Below, piece by piece: positions 1 through 5,243 of a DNA stretch of 5,243 nt. The position numbers and the translations under genes are program-made. Position 1 is the first letter of the stretch; every line of letters starts with the position of its first letter. Origin of the DNA: Acidimicrobiia bacterium (lineage in GTDB: Bacteria; Actinomycetota; Acidimicrobiia; Spongiisociales; ZC4RG35); NCBI GenBank assembly GCA_003230435.1, contig QIDW01000114.1, positions 1 to 5,243 on the forward strand. Reading direction: 5' to 3'. The notes under the pieces are model-generated. The model had not been told where the DNA came from. It worked only from the letters and a program-made list of their open reading frames with translations, and made no database searches.

Positions 1-1
1 G

Positions 2-178
2 GATCGGACGAACGTCAATGGTGGTGCGATTGCACTCGGTCATCCCCTCGGCGCATCGGGCGCCCGGGTAATGACCAGTCTCGTCTGGGAGATGGAGCGG
101 ACCGGTGGCCGATACGGTCTCCAGACTATGTGTGAAGGTGGTGGCATGGCCAACGCCACCATCATCGAGAGGCTCTAG
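2..178 (+). CDS. Thiolase (acetyl-CoA acetyltransferase family), C-terminal fragment
   Basis: The first 58 codons visible end at TAG (176-178) and give the C-terminus of a thiolase; the rest lies before the window. Two signature blocks are present. NVNGGAIALGHPLGASGAR holds the active-site His (fragment residue 14), and GLQTMCEGGGMANA holds the C-terminal catalytic Cys (residue 44) that acts as the acid/base in Claisen condensation or thiolysis. Thiolases join or split acyl-CoAs in the cytoplasm, in fatty-acid beta-oxidation or acetoacetyl-CoA formation. The fragment cannot separate a degradative FadA-type enzyme from a biosynthetic AtoB/PhaA-type enzyme, so I give no symbol. Both catalytic motifs and the natural end are intact, so the gene looks functional. 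It lies 52 bp upstream of the next small gene on the same strand, with no convincing terminator between them. Confidence 0.95.
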   Translation, partial: DRTNVNGGAIALGHPLGASGARVMTSLVWEMERTGGRYGLQTMCEGGGMANATIIERL

Positions 179-230
179 CCGTCCCTCCGGCCCGGATGGG
201 TTGGGTGCCAAGTACCGGGCGCATCGACAC

Positions 231-471
231 ATGACCGGAGTCACCGCCGTCGACATCGTGATCGCAGTTGTGATGGGCCTGATCATCTGGCGCATCTCTA
301 TCAAAGTGATCCACATGTTGACGACACCACCAAGATGTCGTGGAAGTCGACCAGGATTACAAGTGCTCGGTCTGTGGCGCCGAACTGACCATGAGGGCCG
401 TCAACACTCAAGAAGACAAGCCGCCGAAACACTGTCGGGAGGAGATGGACCCGGTTTGGCGGCCGGGATAA
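231..471 (+). CDS. Small membrane-anchored zinc-ribbon protein, apparently frame-disrupted
   Basis: Two reading frames together look like one gene of about 80 codons. From ATG 231 the first frame gives MTGVTAVDIVIAVVMGLI and continues through a hydrophobic segment (about residues 7-24) to a Thr-Thr-Pro-Pro turn ending near base 332. That frame stays open to 485 but then reads as Arg-rich sequence of no recognisable kind. The +1 frame is open from 322 to the TAA at 469-471. It encodes DVVEVDQDYKCSVCGAEL, then a C-terminal KPPKHCREEMDPVW, giving a CxxC-x18-HC set of likely zinc ligands. I recall small actinobacterial proteins with one N-terminal helix followed by this kind of Cys-rich tail, which suggests one protein split by a 1-nt insertion or 2-nt deletion near 322-340. 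Alternatives are a programmed +1 shift, or a separate 43-residue product from GTG 340. No strong Shine-Dalgarno precedes ATG 231 or GTG 340. Function unknown. Confidence 0.55.
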
Positions 472-491
472 CTACAAGCTTGTAGTTATCC
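466..491. repeat. 26-bp perfect palindrome over the zinc-ribbon stop codon
   Basis: GGATAACTACAAG is followed immediately by its exact reverse complement, CTTGTAGTTATCC, with the centre between 478 and 479. The left arm contains the TAA stop (469-471) of the zinc-ribbon frame. As RNA it could fold into an 11-bp stem with an AGCT loop. However, the stem is AT-rich at its apex and no T tract follows, so it is a poor match to an intrinsic terminator. A two-fold-symmetric protein-binding site is equally plausible. Its right end overlaps the first DnaA-box-like 9-mer. Confidence 0.85.
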
Positions 492-555
492 AGAACATTG
501 TCCACATGGTGTGGAGAATTACACGCGTGTAACCTCCGACGTGGGGCTATCCACA
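486..555. promoter_or_regulatory. Cluster of DnaA-box-like 9-mers upstream of crgA
   Basis: Four sites lie within 70 bp. TTATCCAGA (486-494) differs at one base from TTATCCACA. TTGTCCACA (498-506) is an exact match to the box favoured in Streptomyces and mycobacteria. TGTGGAGAA (510-518) reads TTCTCCACA on the minus strand. CTATCCACA (547-555) differs at one base from TTATCCACA. The second and third form an inverted pair separated by TGG. The spacing and mixed orientation fit cooperative DnaA binding, either as control of the crgA promoter or as an origin-like or titration site. No dnaA or dnaN is in the window and the intergenic stretch is only about 100 bp, so a complete oriC is not shown. 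Binding itself is an inference. Confidence 0.5.
519..532. promoter_or_regulatory. 14-bp perfect palindrome, candidate operator
   Basis: TTACACGCGTGTAA equals its own reverse complement. It starts directly after the inverted DnaA-box pair and lies 43 bp upstream of the crgA start codon, a suitable place for a dimeric regulator to act on the crgA promoter. I do not recognise the site as that of a particular regulator. No clear -35/-10 pair could be assigned around it. Confidence 0.4.
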
Positions 556-575
556 TCACTAGGGTCGCCGACTGC

Positions 576-815
576 ATGCCGGAGTCGAAGCGCCGCAAAC
601 CAAAGAACCGACCTCAGTCACAAGAGGTGATCGCTGCCGCGGCCAGGGAAAAAGACCCCAGCCCCACCTGGTACGTCGTCTTGATGGCCGGGTTGATGGT
701 GATCGGGGTGGTCCTCGTTCTGGTCCGGTTCATACTGCAAATGGACCAGTTGGTTCTAGTCGCAGGCCTCGGGTTCATAACGGTCGGATTCATCATGACG
801 ACCGGCTATCGCTGA
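576..815 (+). CDS. crgA: Cell division protein CrgA
   Basis: This 79-residue protein has the CrgA (UPF0233) layout. It begins with a short basic cytoplasmic N-terminus, MPESKRRKPKNRP. A linker then leads to a SPTW entry into the first membrane helix (about residues 32-54) and a second helix (about 58-76), ending in TGYR. Mycobacterial CrgA is slightly longer at 93 residues. In mycobacteria it is a septal membrane protein that contacts FtsZ, FtsQ and penicillin-binding proteins and helps coordinate septum formation with peptidoglycan synthesis; in Streptomyces it restrains FtsZ-ring assembly. I chose ATG 576 because the MPxSK start is the family's usual N-terminus. An in-frame ATG at 498 would add 26 unrelated residues and run across the DnaA-box region. 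The ribosome binding site is weak (AGGG at 561-564). The gene converges on pknB. Confidence 0.9.
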   Translation: MPESKRRKPKNRPQSQEVIAAAAREKDPSPTWYVVLMAGLMVIGVVLVLVRFILQMDQLVLVAGLGFITVGFIMTTGYR

Positions 816-831
816 AGGCACTCAGCCTTTT
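811..831 (+). terminator. Weak intrinsic terminator of crgA
   Basis: GCTGA (811-815) and TCAGC (822-826) can form a 5-bp stem with a 6-nt loop, followed by CTTTT. The stem includes the crgA TGA stop. The stem is short, so termination may be partial. Confidence 0.35.
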
Positions 832-835
832 GCCG

Positions 836-863
836 AACAACCTCTCTGCTGACGCAGAGGAGG
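836..863 (-). terminator. Intrinsic terminator downstream of pknB
   Basis: Read on the minus strand, CCTCCTCTGC, a GTCA loop and GCAGAGAGG make a 9-bp stem with a single bulged C. TTGTT follows directly. It begins 10 bp after the pknB stop codon, where the end of the rodA-pbpA-pknB transcript is expected. The T tract is interrupted by one G, so strength is uncertain. Confidence 0.45.
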
Positions 864-873
864 AAACGCAGAC

Positions 874-2817
874 CTATGGCACCGTCGTCGTGGTCGGCGG
901 TGGCAGCGTGGTCGTTGGTGGGAGCAACGTGGTGGTCGTCGGTGGAGGCTGATACTCACCAAGGGTGACCGTTACTATGTCGCCGGCGTCGATGATGTTT
1001 CCTTCTAACGGAATCTGGTTGACGATCAGCCCGTTCTGAACAGGATCTCCTACAGGCTGGGTGCTGTTGGAAACGTTGAGAACGAGACCCAGCTCGTCGA
1101 GAGCTATCTGCGCCTCGCTCTCGGTCAGACCGAGCAGGCTGGGCACCTCGACAGGCTCCGGACCCTTTGAGACGATGAGGAGGATGGTGTCACCGGACAA
1201 GACATCGATGCCGGCCTCAGGTTGGGTTCTGATGACATTGCCAAAGACCTCTTCGTCTGAGAACTCCTCATTGACACTGAACTTGAGCCCAAGTCCGGTG
1301 AGTTGGGCGACGGCGTCGCGTTCGGACATGCCGGCGAGGTCTGGAAGAGCTATCACCTCCGGTCCTGATGAGATGACGAGGTTGATTGGTGTTCCTGCGC
1401 CCACTTCGACACCCGGAGCCGGCGACTGCTCGATCACAACGTCGACCTGGAAGTCGGCATCAGGACGTGTTTCAATTTGGCCGATGGACAGACCTGCATC
1501 TTCGATGAGTTGTGTGGCGTCGTCGATGTTCTGACCGATGACGGGTGGCACCGGGAACTCCTCAGATCCGCTGGAGATGAACACATCGATGATTGAGCCG
1601 ACCTCGGTCTCGGACCCGCCGGGGGGCTCGGTCCTAATCACAACTCCCGGCTCGACCGTGTCGCTTGTCTCGAACAGCGGATTTGGCACGAATCCGTCGG
1701 CCTTCAGTCTCTCCAACGCGGCAACCTGAGTGAAATTTGTCACGTCCGGTATGGGTGCGACCACGACTTCGGTGCCCGTGCCACCTGCAAGACGGAAGAG
1801 GAAAAACATGAGAATGGCAAGACCTACGAGCAAAGCGAACGCCGTGATGATGAAAGGCATCTGGGAGGGAGGCTCCTCCTCGATCTGCCGGTAGACCTCG
1901 TCGGGCGGCACCGTGGGTGGGGGGACTTCCGGCATCATCTGCGTGGTTGCGGCTGCTGCGGCGGCCGGCACGATCGGTGCCACCACAACGGGATCGCCTT
2001 TGAGGACTGCCAGCAGATCCTGGCGCATCTCCTCAGCCGACTGGTGGCGGCCGGCCGGGTCCTTACGGAGGGCCTTGGTCACAACGGCATCTAGCGATTC
2101 GGACACATCCGGGTTCAGTGATGACGGTGGGGGCGCCTCCGCCGAAACGTGCTGGAAGGCGACAGCCATCGGGCTCTCACCGGTGAATGGCGGACGACCT
2201 GTGAGCGTCTCGTAGAGCACTACTCCCAACGAATAGACATCGCTTCGGGCGTCGGCGGCTGCTCCCTGGGCCTGCTCGGGGCTGAAATAGGTGGCTGTGC
2301 CGATGACGGCGCCGGTCTTTGTGAGCTCCTGGCTGTCATCCCAGGCTCTGGCAATTCCAAAGTCGGTGACTTTCACCGTTCCGTCCTTGGCCAGCAGGAT
2401 GTTGCCCGGTTTCACGTCACGATGAACCAACCCGGCCTGATGGGCAATCGACAGAGCAGCGGCAGTCTCGGCTGCTATCTCGACGGCGCGGCGCGGAAGG
2501 AGGGCGCCTTCGGACCTGAGTACGTCGCGGAGCGAGCGGCCCTCGATGATCTCCATGACGATGAAGTAGGTGCCTTGGGCCTGTCCCCAGTCGTAGATCC
2601 CAACAATGTTGGGATGGGTGAGATTGGCCGCCGCCTGAGCTTCACGGCGAAATCGCTTTACGAACGCCTCATCGGACGAGTACTGGGAATGGAGGACTTT
2701 TACAGCGATCTTGCGGTTGAGCAGCGTGTCCTGACCTTCATAGACGTCAGCCATTCCGCCCCGGGCAATGTGGGACGTGACGTGATAGCGCTCGGTCAGT
2801 TCGGAGGGGGTATCCAT
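874..2817 (-). CDS. pknB: PASTA-domain Ser/Thr protein kinase PknB
   Basis: This 647-residue membrane receptor kinase has a Hanks-type domain at about residues 11-272. Visible features are a Gly loop (IARGGMADVYEG, 17-28), the ATP-anchoring Lys40, the helix-C Glu59, the catalytic loop HRDVKPGN (132-139, Asp134) and DFG (152-154). The activation loop has Thr166 and Thr168 in a TKT motif, matching the autophosphorylated threonines of mycobacterial PknB, before GTATYFSPEQ. An Ala/Pro-rich linker (276-318) leads to one membrane helix (about 320-342). Four extracellular PASTA repeats follow (about 354-417, 421-485, 488-552, 556-618), expected to bind muropeptides or lipid II. The last 24 residues are almost only Thr, Pro and Leu. 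The kinase is expected to phosphorylate cell-wall and division proteins. It starts 36 bp after pbpA, without a clear Shine-Dalgarno, so it is probably the last gene of the operon. It could equally be named as the sole PknA/PknB-type kinase of this locus. Confidence 0.96.
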   Translation of the reverse strand: MDTPSELTERYHVTSHIARGGMADVYEGQDTLLNRKIAVKVLHSQYSSDEAFVKRFRREAQAAANLTHPNIVGIYDWGQAQGTYFIVMEIIEGRSLRDVLRSEGALLPRRAVEIAAETAAALSIAHQAGLVHRDVKPGNILLAKDGTVKVTDFGIARAWDDSQELTKTGAVIGTATYFSPEQAQGAAADARSDVYSLGVVLYETLTGRPPFTGESPMAVAFQHVSAEAPPPSSLNPDVSESLDAVVTKALRKDPAGRHQSAEEMRQDLLAVLKGDPVVVAPIVPAAAAAATTQMMPEVPPPTVPPDEVYRQIEEEPPSQMPFIITAFALLVGLAILMFFLFRLAGGTGTEVVVAPIPDVTNFTQVAALERLKADGFVPNPLFETSDTVEPGVVIRTEPPGGSETEVGSIIDVFISSGSEEFPVPPVIGQNIDDATQLIEDAGLSIGQIETRPDADFQVDVVIEQSPAPGVEVGAGTPINLVISSGPEVIALPDLAGMSERDAVAQLTGLGLKFSVNEEFSDEEVFGNVIRTQPEAGIDVLSGDTILLIVSKGPEPVEVPSLLGLTESEAQIALDELGLVLNVSNSTQPVGDPVQNGLIVNQIPLEGNIIDAGDIVTVTLGEYQPPPTTTTLLPPTTTLPPPTTTTVP

Positions 2818-2853
2818 CGAGTCAGAGAATTCTAGGGAGGGGGCGGTCCCAAC

Positions 2854-4308
2854 TCATGACTGCGACCCAATCCAGAACTCGATCAGCCCCGATGCAATGG
2901 GTGCCGCCAACGATCCGCCGGTTGCAGACTCACCAGAGGAAGGGCTGCCCTCGATGAACACGGCCAGAGCGATCGTCGGGCTTTCAACGGGAGCGAATCC
3001 TATGAACCAGGGATTGGAGAAATCGCCTTGACCCGTGGCCGTGCCTGTCTTGCCGGCGACCCTCACCCCAGGTACCGCAGCTAGGCGGCCGGTGCCCTCG
3101 GTCACGACACGCTCCATCATCTGAGCAAGCACCGACGCGGTTTCTGGCGCCATGGCGAGTCCCAATTCGGAGACCCCCGCGGCTTCCACCTCTTGTCCGT
3201 CGGCATCGAAGATGCGTTGGACCATGTAGGGGTTGGCCACGATCCCATTGTTTGCTACTGCTGCGGCGACCATCGCCATATGCAACGGCGTGGCACGTAC
3301 ATTGCGTTCCCCGATGCCGCTTTGACCAAGAGCGGCATCATCGCCAACAAGATCGTCGGTGGGCCAAACGGCTTGCGGAATCGGCCATTCGAAGTCGATT
3401 TCGACGTTGAATCCGAGAGCCTCGGCCGTGATGCCGATGTCGACTGCACCGAGCTGAATGGACAGGTCGGCGAATATGGTGTTGCAGCTACGCACGAAGG
3501 CTTCGAGAAGGGTCACCGACACTCCGTCGTTGCATGGCCGGCCCCCGAAGTTGGAGATCGACGCGGTGGAGCCCGGAAGGCCGAACTCGGCGGGGTCATC
3601 GAACGTCGTTCCCGGCCCCGCCAACCCGGTGTCAATGGCAGTGGCGGCCACCACAGTCTTGAAGCTTGATCCTGGTGCGTAGATCTCTTTTGTCGCCCTG
3701 TCGATCAACGGCCGAGATTGGTCTGTGAGCAGGGTCTCCCACTGTTGAGCTGCGTCATCTCCCAGAAGCAATGTCGGGTCGAACGACGGCGTGGACACCG
3801 CTGCCAGGACAGCACCCGTTCGAGGGTCAAGGGCGACAACCGCGCCTCTGTTGTCACCAAGGGCTTCGAGCGCTGCTCGCTGTAGCTCGCTGTCGATGGT
3901 GATCTCGAGGCTCCGGGGGCGTAGGTCCCGCCCCAGAATGACGGCAACTATGTCACTGATGGTGAGGTCCCGTCGGGAGCGCAGTTCGGACGAGTACGCC
4001 GCCTCGAGGCCTGTGTCACCGACCAGGAACGAGGAATAGCCGACGGAATGGGCGAATGCCTCGCTCTCTGGGTATTCCCTGATGAAATCGCGGCTGTCGG
4101 GGTCCTCCACAGATCTCGCCACGACCGTTCCGTCGGTGGTGACAATGAGCCCTCTCTCTTTGCCGCGTTCTGTCAACGCCGGACGTGGGTTGAGCGGATC
4201 TGTCTTGAGATCGTCGGCACGCACCACCTGGAACCAGGTGACAGCGAGAAGAAGGGCGCCCATGGACACCAACATGCCGACGGCGAGCCGGCGGATGGGG
4301 CCGTTCAT
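2854..4308 (-). CDS. pbpA: Class B penicillin-binding protein PbpA (peptidoglycan D,D-transpeptidase)
   Basis: This 484-residue protein is anchored by an N-terminal membrane helix (about residues 8-28), with the rest outside the membrane. A non-catalytic pedestal region (about 35-135) follows, ending in the PRSLEITIDSELQ segment typical of these proteins. The transpeptidase domain (about 153-480) has all three active-site motifs: SSFK with nucleophile Ser214 and Lys217, SCN at 274-276, and KTGTA with Lys420. It cross-links peptidoglycan stem peptides and is the target of beta-lactams. The start (MNGPIRRLAV), the ADDLKTDPLNPR segment and the size closely resemble mycobacterial PbpA. Cys259 and Cys275 are spaced 16 apart and could form a disulfide next to the SCN motif. 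Its ATG overlaps the rodA stop as ATGA, implying translational coupling with its partner glycosyltransferase. FtsI is less likely given the short length and the rodA context. Confidence 0.95.
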   Translation of the reverse strand: MNGPIRRLAVGMLVSMGALLLAVTWFQVVRADDLKTDPLNPRPALTERGKERGLIVTTDGTVVARSVEDPDSRDFIREYPESEAFAHSVGYSSFLVGDTGLEAAYSSELRSRRDLTISDIVAVILGRDLRPRSLEITIDSELQRAALEALGDNRGAVVALDPRTGAVLAAVSTPSFDPTLLLGDDAAQQWETLLTDQSRPLIDRATKEIYAPGSSFKTVVAATAIDTGLAGPGTTFDDPAEFGLPGSTASISNFGGRPCNDGVSVTLLEAFVRSCNTIFADLSIQLGAVDIGITAEALGFNVEIDFEWPIPQAVWPTDDLVGDDAALGQSGIGERNVRATPLHMAMVAAAVANNGIVANPYMVQRIFDADGQEVEAAGVSELGLAMAPETASVLAQMMERVVTEGTGRLAAVPGVRVAGKTGTATGQGDFSNPWFIGFAPVESPTIALAVFIEGSPSSGESATGGSLAAPIASGLIEFWIGSQS

Positions 4309-5243
4309 GACGCTTCCTCGTGGCTGATTCTGAGGAGCAGCGCGATCAGGATCAGATTGCCAACAAGAGCCGATCCGCCATAGGACATGAAGGGCAGCGT
4401 TATCCCCGTGAGTGGGACGATGCGGAGAATCCCCCCGATGATCAAGAACACCTGGACTCCGAATATGAATGTCAGACCCGCGGCCAACAGCTTGCGGAAG
4501 GGGTCGCGGCTTCGGAAAGCGATTCCGAGCCCGACACTCACCACAAGAGCGAAGAGTGCGATAACAACGACGGACCCGGCGAACCCGAGCTCCTCACCCA
4601 CCGCGGCGAAGATGAAATCAGTGGACGCGTTGGGGATCAGGTCGGGCCTCCCCAGTCCGGGGCCGGCTCCGGAGAGACTCCCGGATCCGAGAGCGAAGAG
4701 ACCTTGGGCAATCTGGAACCCCTCGTCCTGATAGTTCTCGAACGGCGCAATCCATGCGATCACTCGACGTTGCACGTGGTCAAACATCAGAAAGGAAGTC
4801 ACCCCTCCCAACAAGGCCAGTAACCCACCCGCAGCCAGATAGCCGATGGCACCGGTGGCGGCGTAGAGAAGAAATACGAATCCGGTGAACAACAGGAGCG
4901 ATGCTCCGAGGTCGCGTTGCCACACGAGGATCACGACGCTGACGCCCCAAGCCGCGAGCAGTGGTATCAGTTGTCGCGGCTCTGGAAGGCGAATTGTTCC
5001 AACCTGGCGGTGTGCCTCACGTAACGCCCGCTGATGGTCGGCGAGATAAGCGGCCACGAAGGTGACCAGCCCGAGTTTGGCCAACTCGGCAGGCTGGAAC
5101 TGCATCTGGGTGAAACCAAGGTCCAGCACCACCCACAGACGCGATCCGTTGATCTCGAGACCCTTCAGGGGCAACGCCCAGTCGGATGGCAGGTTGGGTA
5201 ACAACAGCAGTGCGATCGAGATCACAAGAATGAGATTTCGATA
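4305..5243 (-). CDS. rodA: RodA/FtsW-family SEDS peptidoglycan glycosyltransferase, N-terminus missing
   Basis: 312 codons are visible and the frame stays open to the window edge, so the N-terminal part (perhaps 150 residues, judging from mycobacterial RodA) lies outside. The GTG at 5223-5225 is probably an internal Val, because the six codons before it (YRNLIL) continue the same membrane helix. SEDS signatures are GSRLWV and QFQPAELAK (start of a conserved extracellular loop and helix), QRDLGASLL, a long loop with NYQDEGFQIAQGLFALGSG, and STDFIFAAVGEELG. The Asp in STDFIF matches the essential Asp of B. subtilis RodA. A C-terminal PLTGITLPFMSYGGSA is also present. Multiple hydrophobic helices fit a polytopic membrane enzyme that polymerises glycan from lipid II. 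I name it rodA rather than ftsW because it is coupled to pbpA and pknB, as in the mycobacterial rodA-pbpA-pknA-pknB order. The 4-bp ATGA overlap with pbpA supports a 1:1 SEDS-bPBP pair. Confidence 0.93.
   Translation of the reverse strand, partial: YRNLILVISIALLLLPNLPSDWALPLKGLEINGSRLWVVLDLGFTQMQFQPAELAKLGLVTFVAAYLADHQRALREAHRQVGTIRLPEPRQLIPLLAAWGVSVVILVWQRDLGASLLLFTGFVFLLYAATGAIGYLAAGGLLALLGGVTSFLMFDHVQRRVIAWIAPFENYQDEGFQIAQGLFALGSGSLSGAGPGLGRPDLIPNASTDFIFAAVGEELGFAGSVVVIALFALVVSVGLGIAFRSRDPFRKLLAAGLTFIFGVQVFLIIGGILRIVPLTGITLPFMSYGGSALVGNLILIALLLRISHEEAS

Noticed and set aside
183..200. Hairpin after the thiolase stop
   Set aside because: TCCGG and CCGGA are separated by only one base, so most of the stem cannot form, and no T tract follows. 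It is not a credible terminator.
105..230. Upstream extension of the small membrane-protein frame from ATG 105
   Set aside because: It overlaps the well-supported thiolase C-terminus in another frame and encodes Arg/Ser/Pro-rich sequence with no domain character. ATG 231 marks where hydrophobic, protein-like sequence begins.
498..575. Longer CrgA start at ATG 498
   Set aside because: The added 26 residues are unlike CrgA N-termini and coincide with the DnaA boxes and the 14-bp palindrome. The family starts MPxSK at 576.
466..575. Complete chromosomal origin (oriC)
   Set aside because: The DnaA-box cluster is suggestive, but the stretch is only about 100 bp, has no clear AT-rich unwinding element, and is not flanked by dnaA or dnaN in this window.
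2149..2835. Long plus-strand open frame of 228 codons
   Set aside because: It lies wholly antisense to the kinase domain of pknB, whose motifs are complete. It arises from high-GC codon bias and has no recognisable protein features.
2818..2853. Internal promoter for pknB in the 36-bp gap
   Set aside because: A TAGAAT-like -10 is present on the minus strand, but the nearest -35-like TTGGGA is only 12 bp away, too close for a normal promoter.
3193..3682. Plus-strand open frames antisense to pbpA
   Set aside because: They are shadows of a gene with all three transpeptidase motifs intact, and their translations show no domain or membrane pattern.
4320..4823. Plus-strand open frame of 167 codons antisense to rodA
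   Set aside because: Its very Glu/Asp/Ser/Gln-rich translation is what a complementary strand of a hydrophobic membrane-protein gene yields. The SEDS motifs lie on the other strand.

Overview
The window comes from a fairly GC-rich actinobacterium. The strongest evidence is a CrgA homologue (a cell-division protein known from Actinobacteria) lying beside a rodA-pbpA-pknB cell-wall and kinase cluster. Thr/Pro-rich tails like the one on PknB and the presence of a single kinase remind me of deep-branching lineages such as Acidimicrobiia, but that is an inference and not a proof.

Plus strand, left part (1-830): the last 58 residues of a thiolase are followed by a small membrane-anchored zinc-ribbon gene. 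Its two halves lie in different frames. About 100 bp of non-coding DNA then carries two perfect palindromes and a cluster of DnaA-box-like 9-mers, followed by crgA. A short hairpin with a T-rich tail overlaps the crgA stop codon.

Minus strand, right part (841-5243): this is an operon transcribed leftwards. It consists of a 5'-truncated rodA/ftsW-type SEDS glycosyltransferase, the class B transpeptidase gene pbpA (overlapping rodA by ATGA) and, 36 bp further on, the PASTA-domain Ser/Thr kinase gene pknB. pknB and crgA converge, with terminator-like hairpins between them.

Functionally, RodA polymerises glycan strands from lipid II and PbpA cross-links them. PknB is expected to sense muropeptides or lipid II through its four extracellular PASTA domains and to phosphorylate wall-synthesis and division proteins. 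CrgA is a small two-helix membrane protein that in mycobacteria contacts FtsZ, FtsQ and the transpeptidases. The window is therefore mostly a conserved growth and division locus. The least explained parts are the DnaA-box/palindrome region upstream of crgA and the frame-disrupted zinc-ribbon gene. I saw no CRISPR array, tRNA, rRNA or mobile element.
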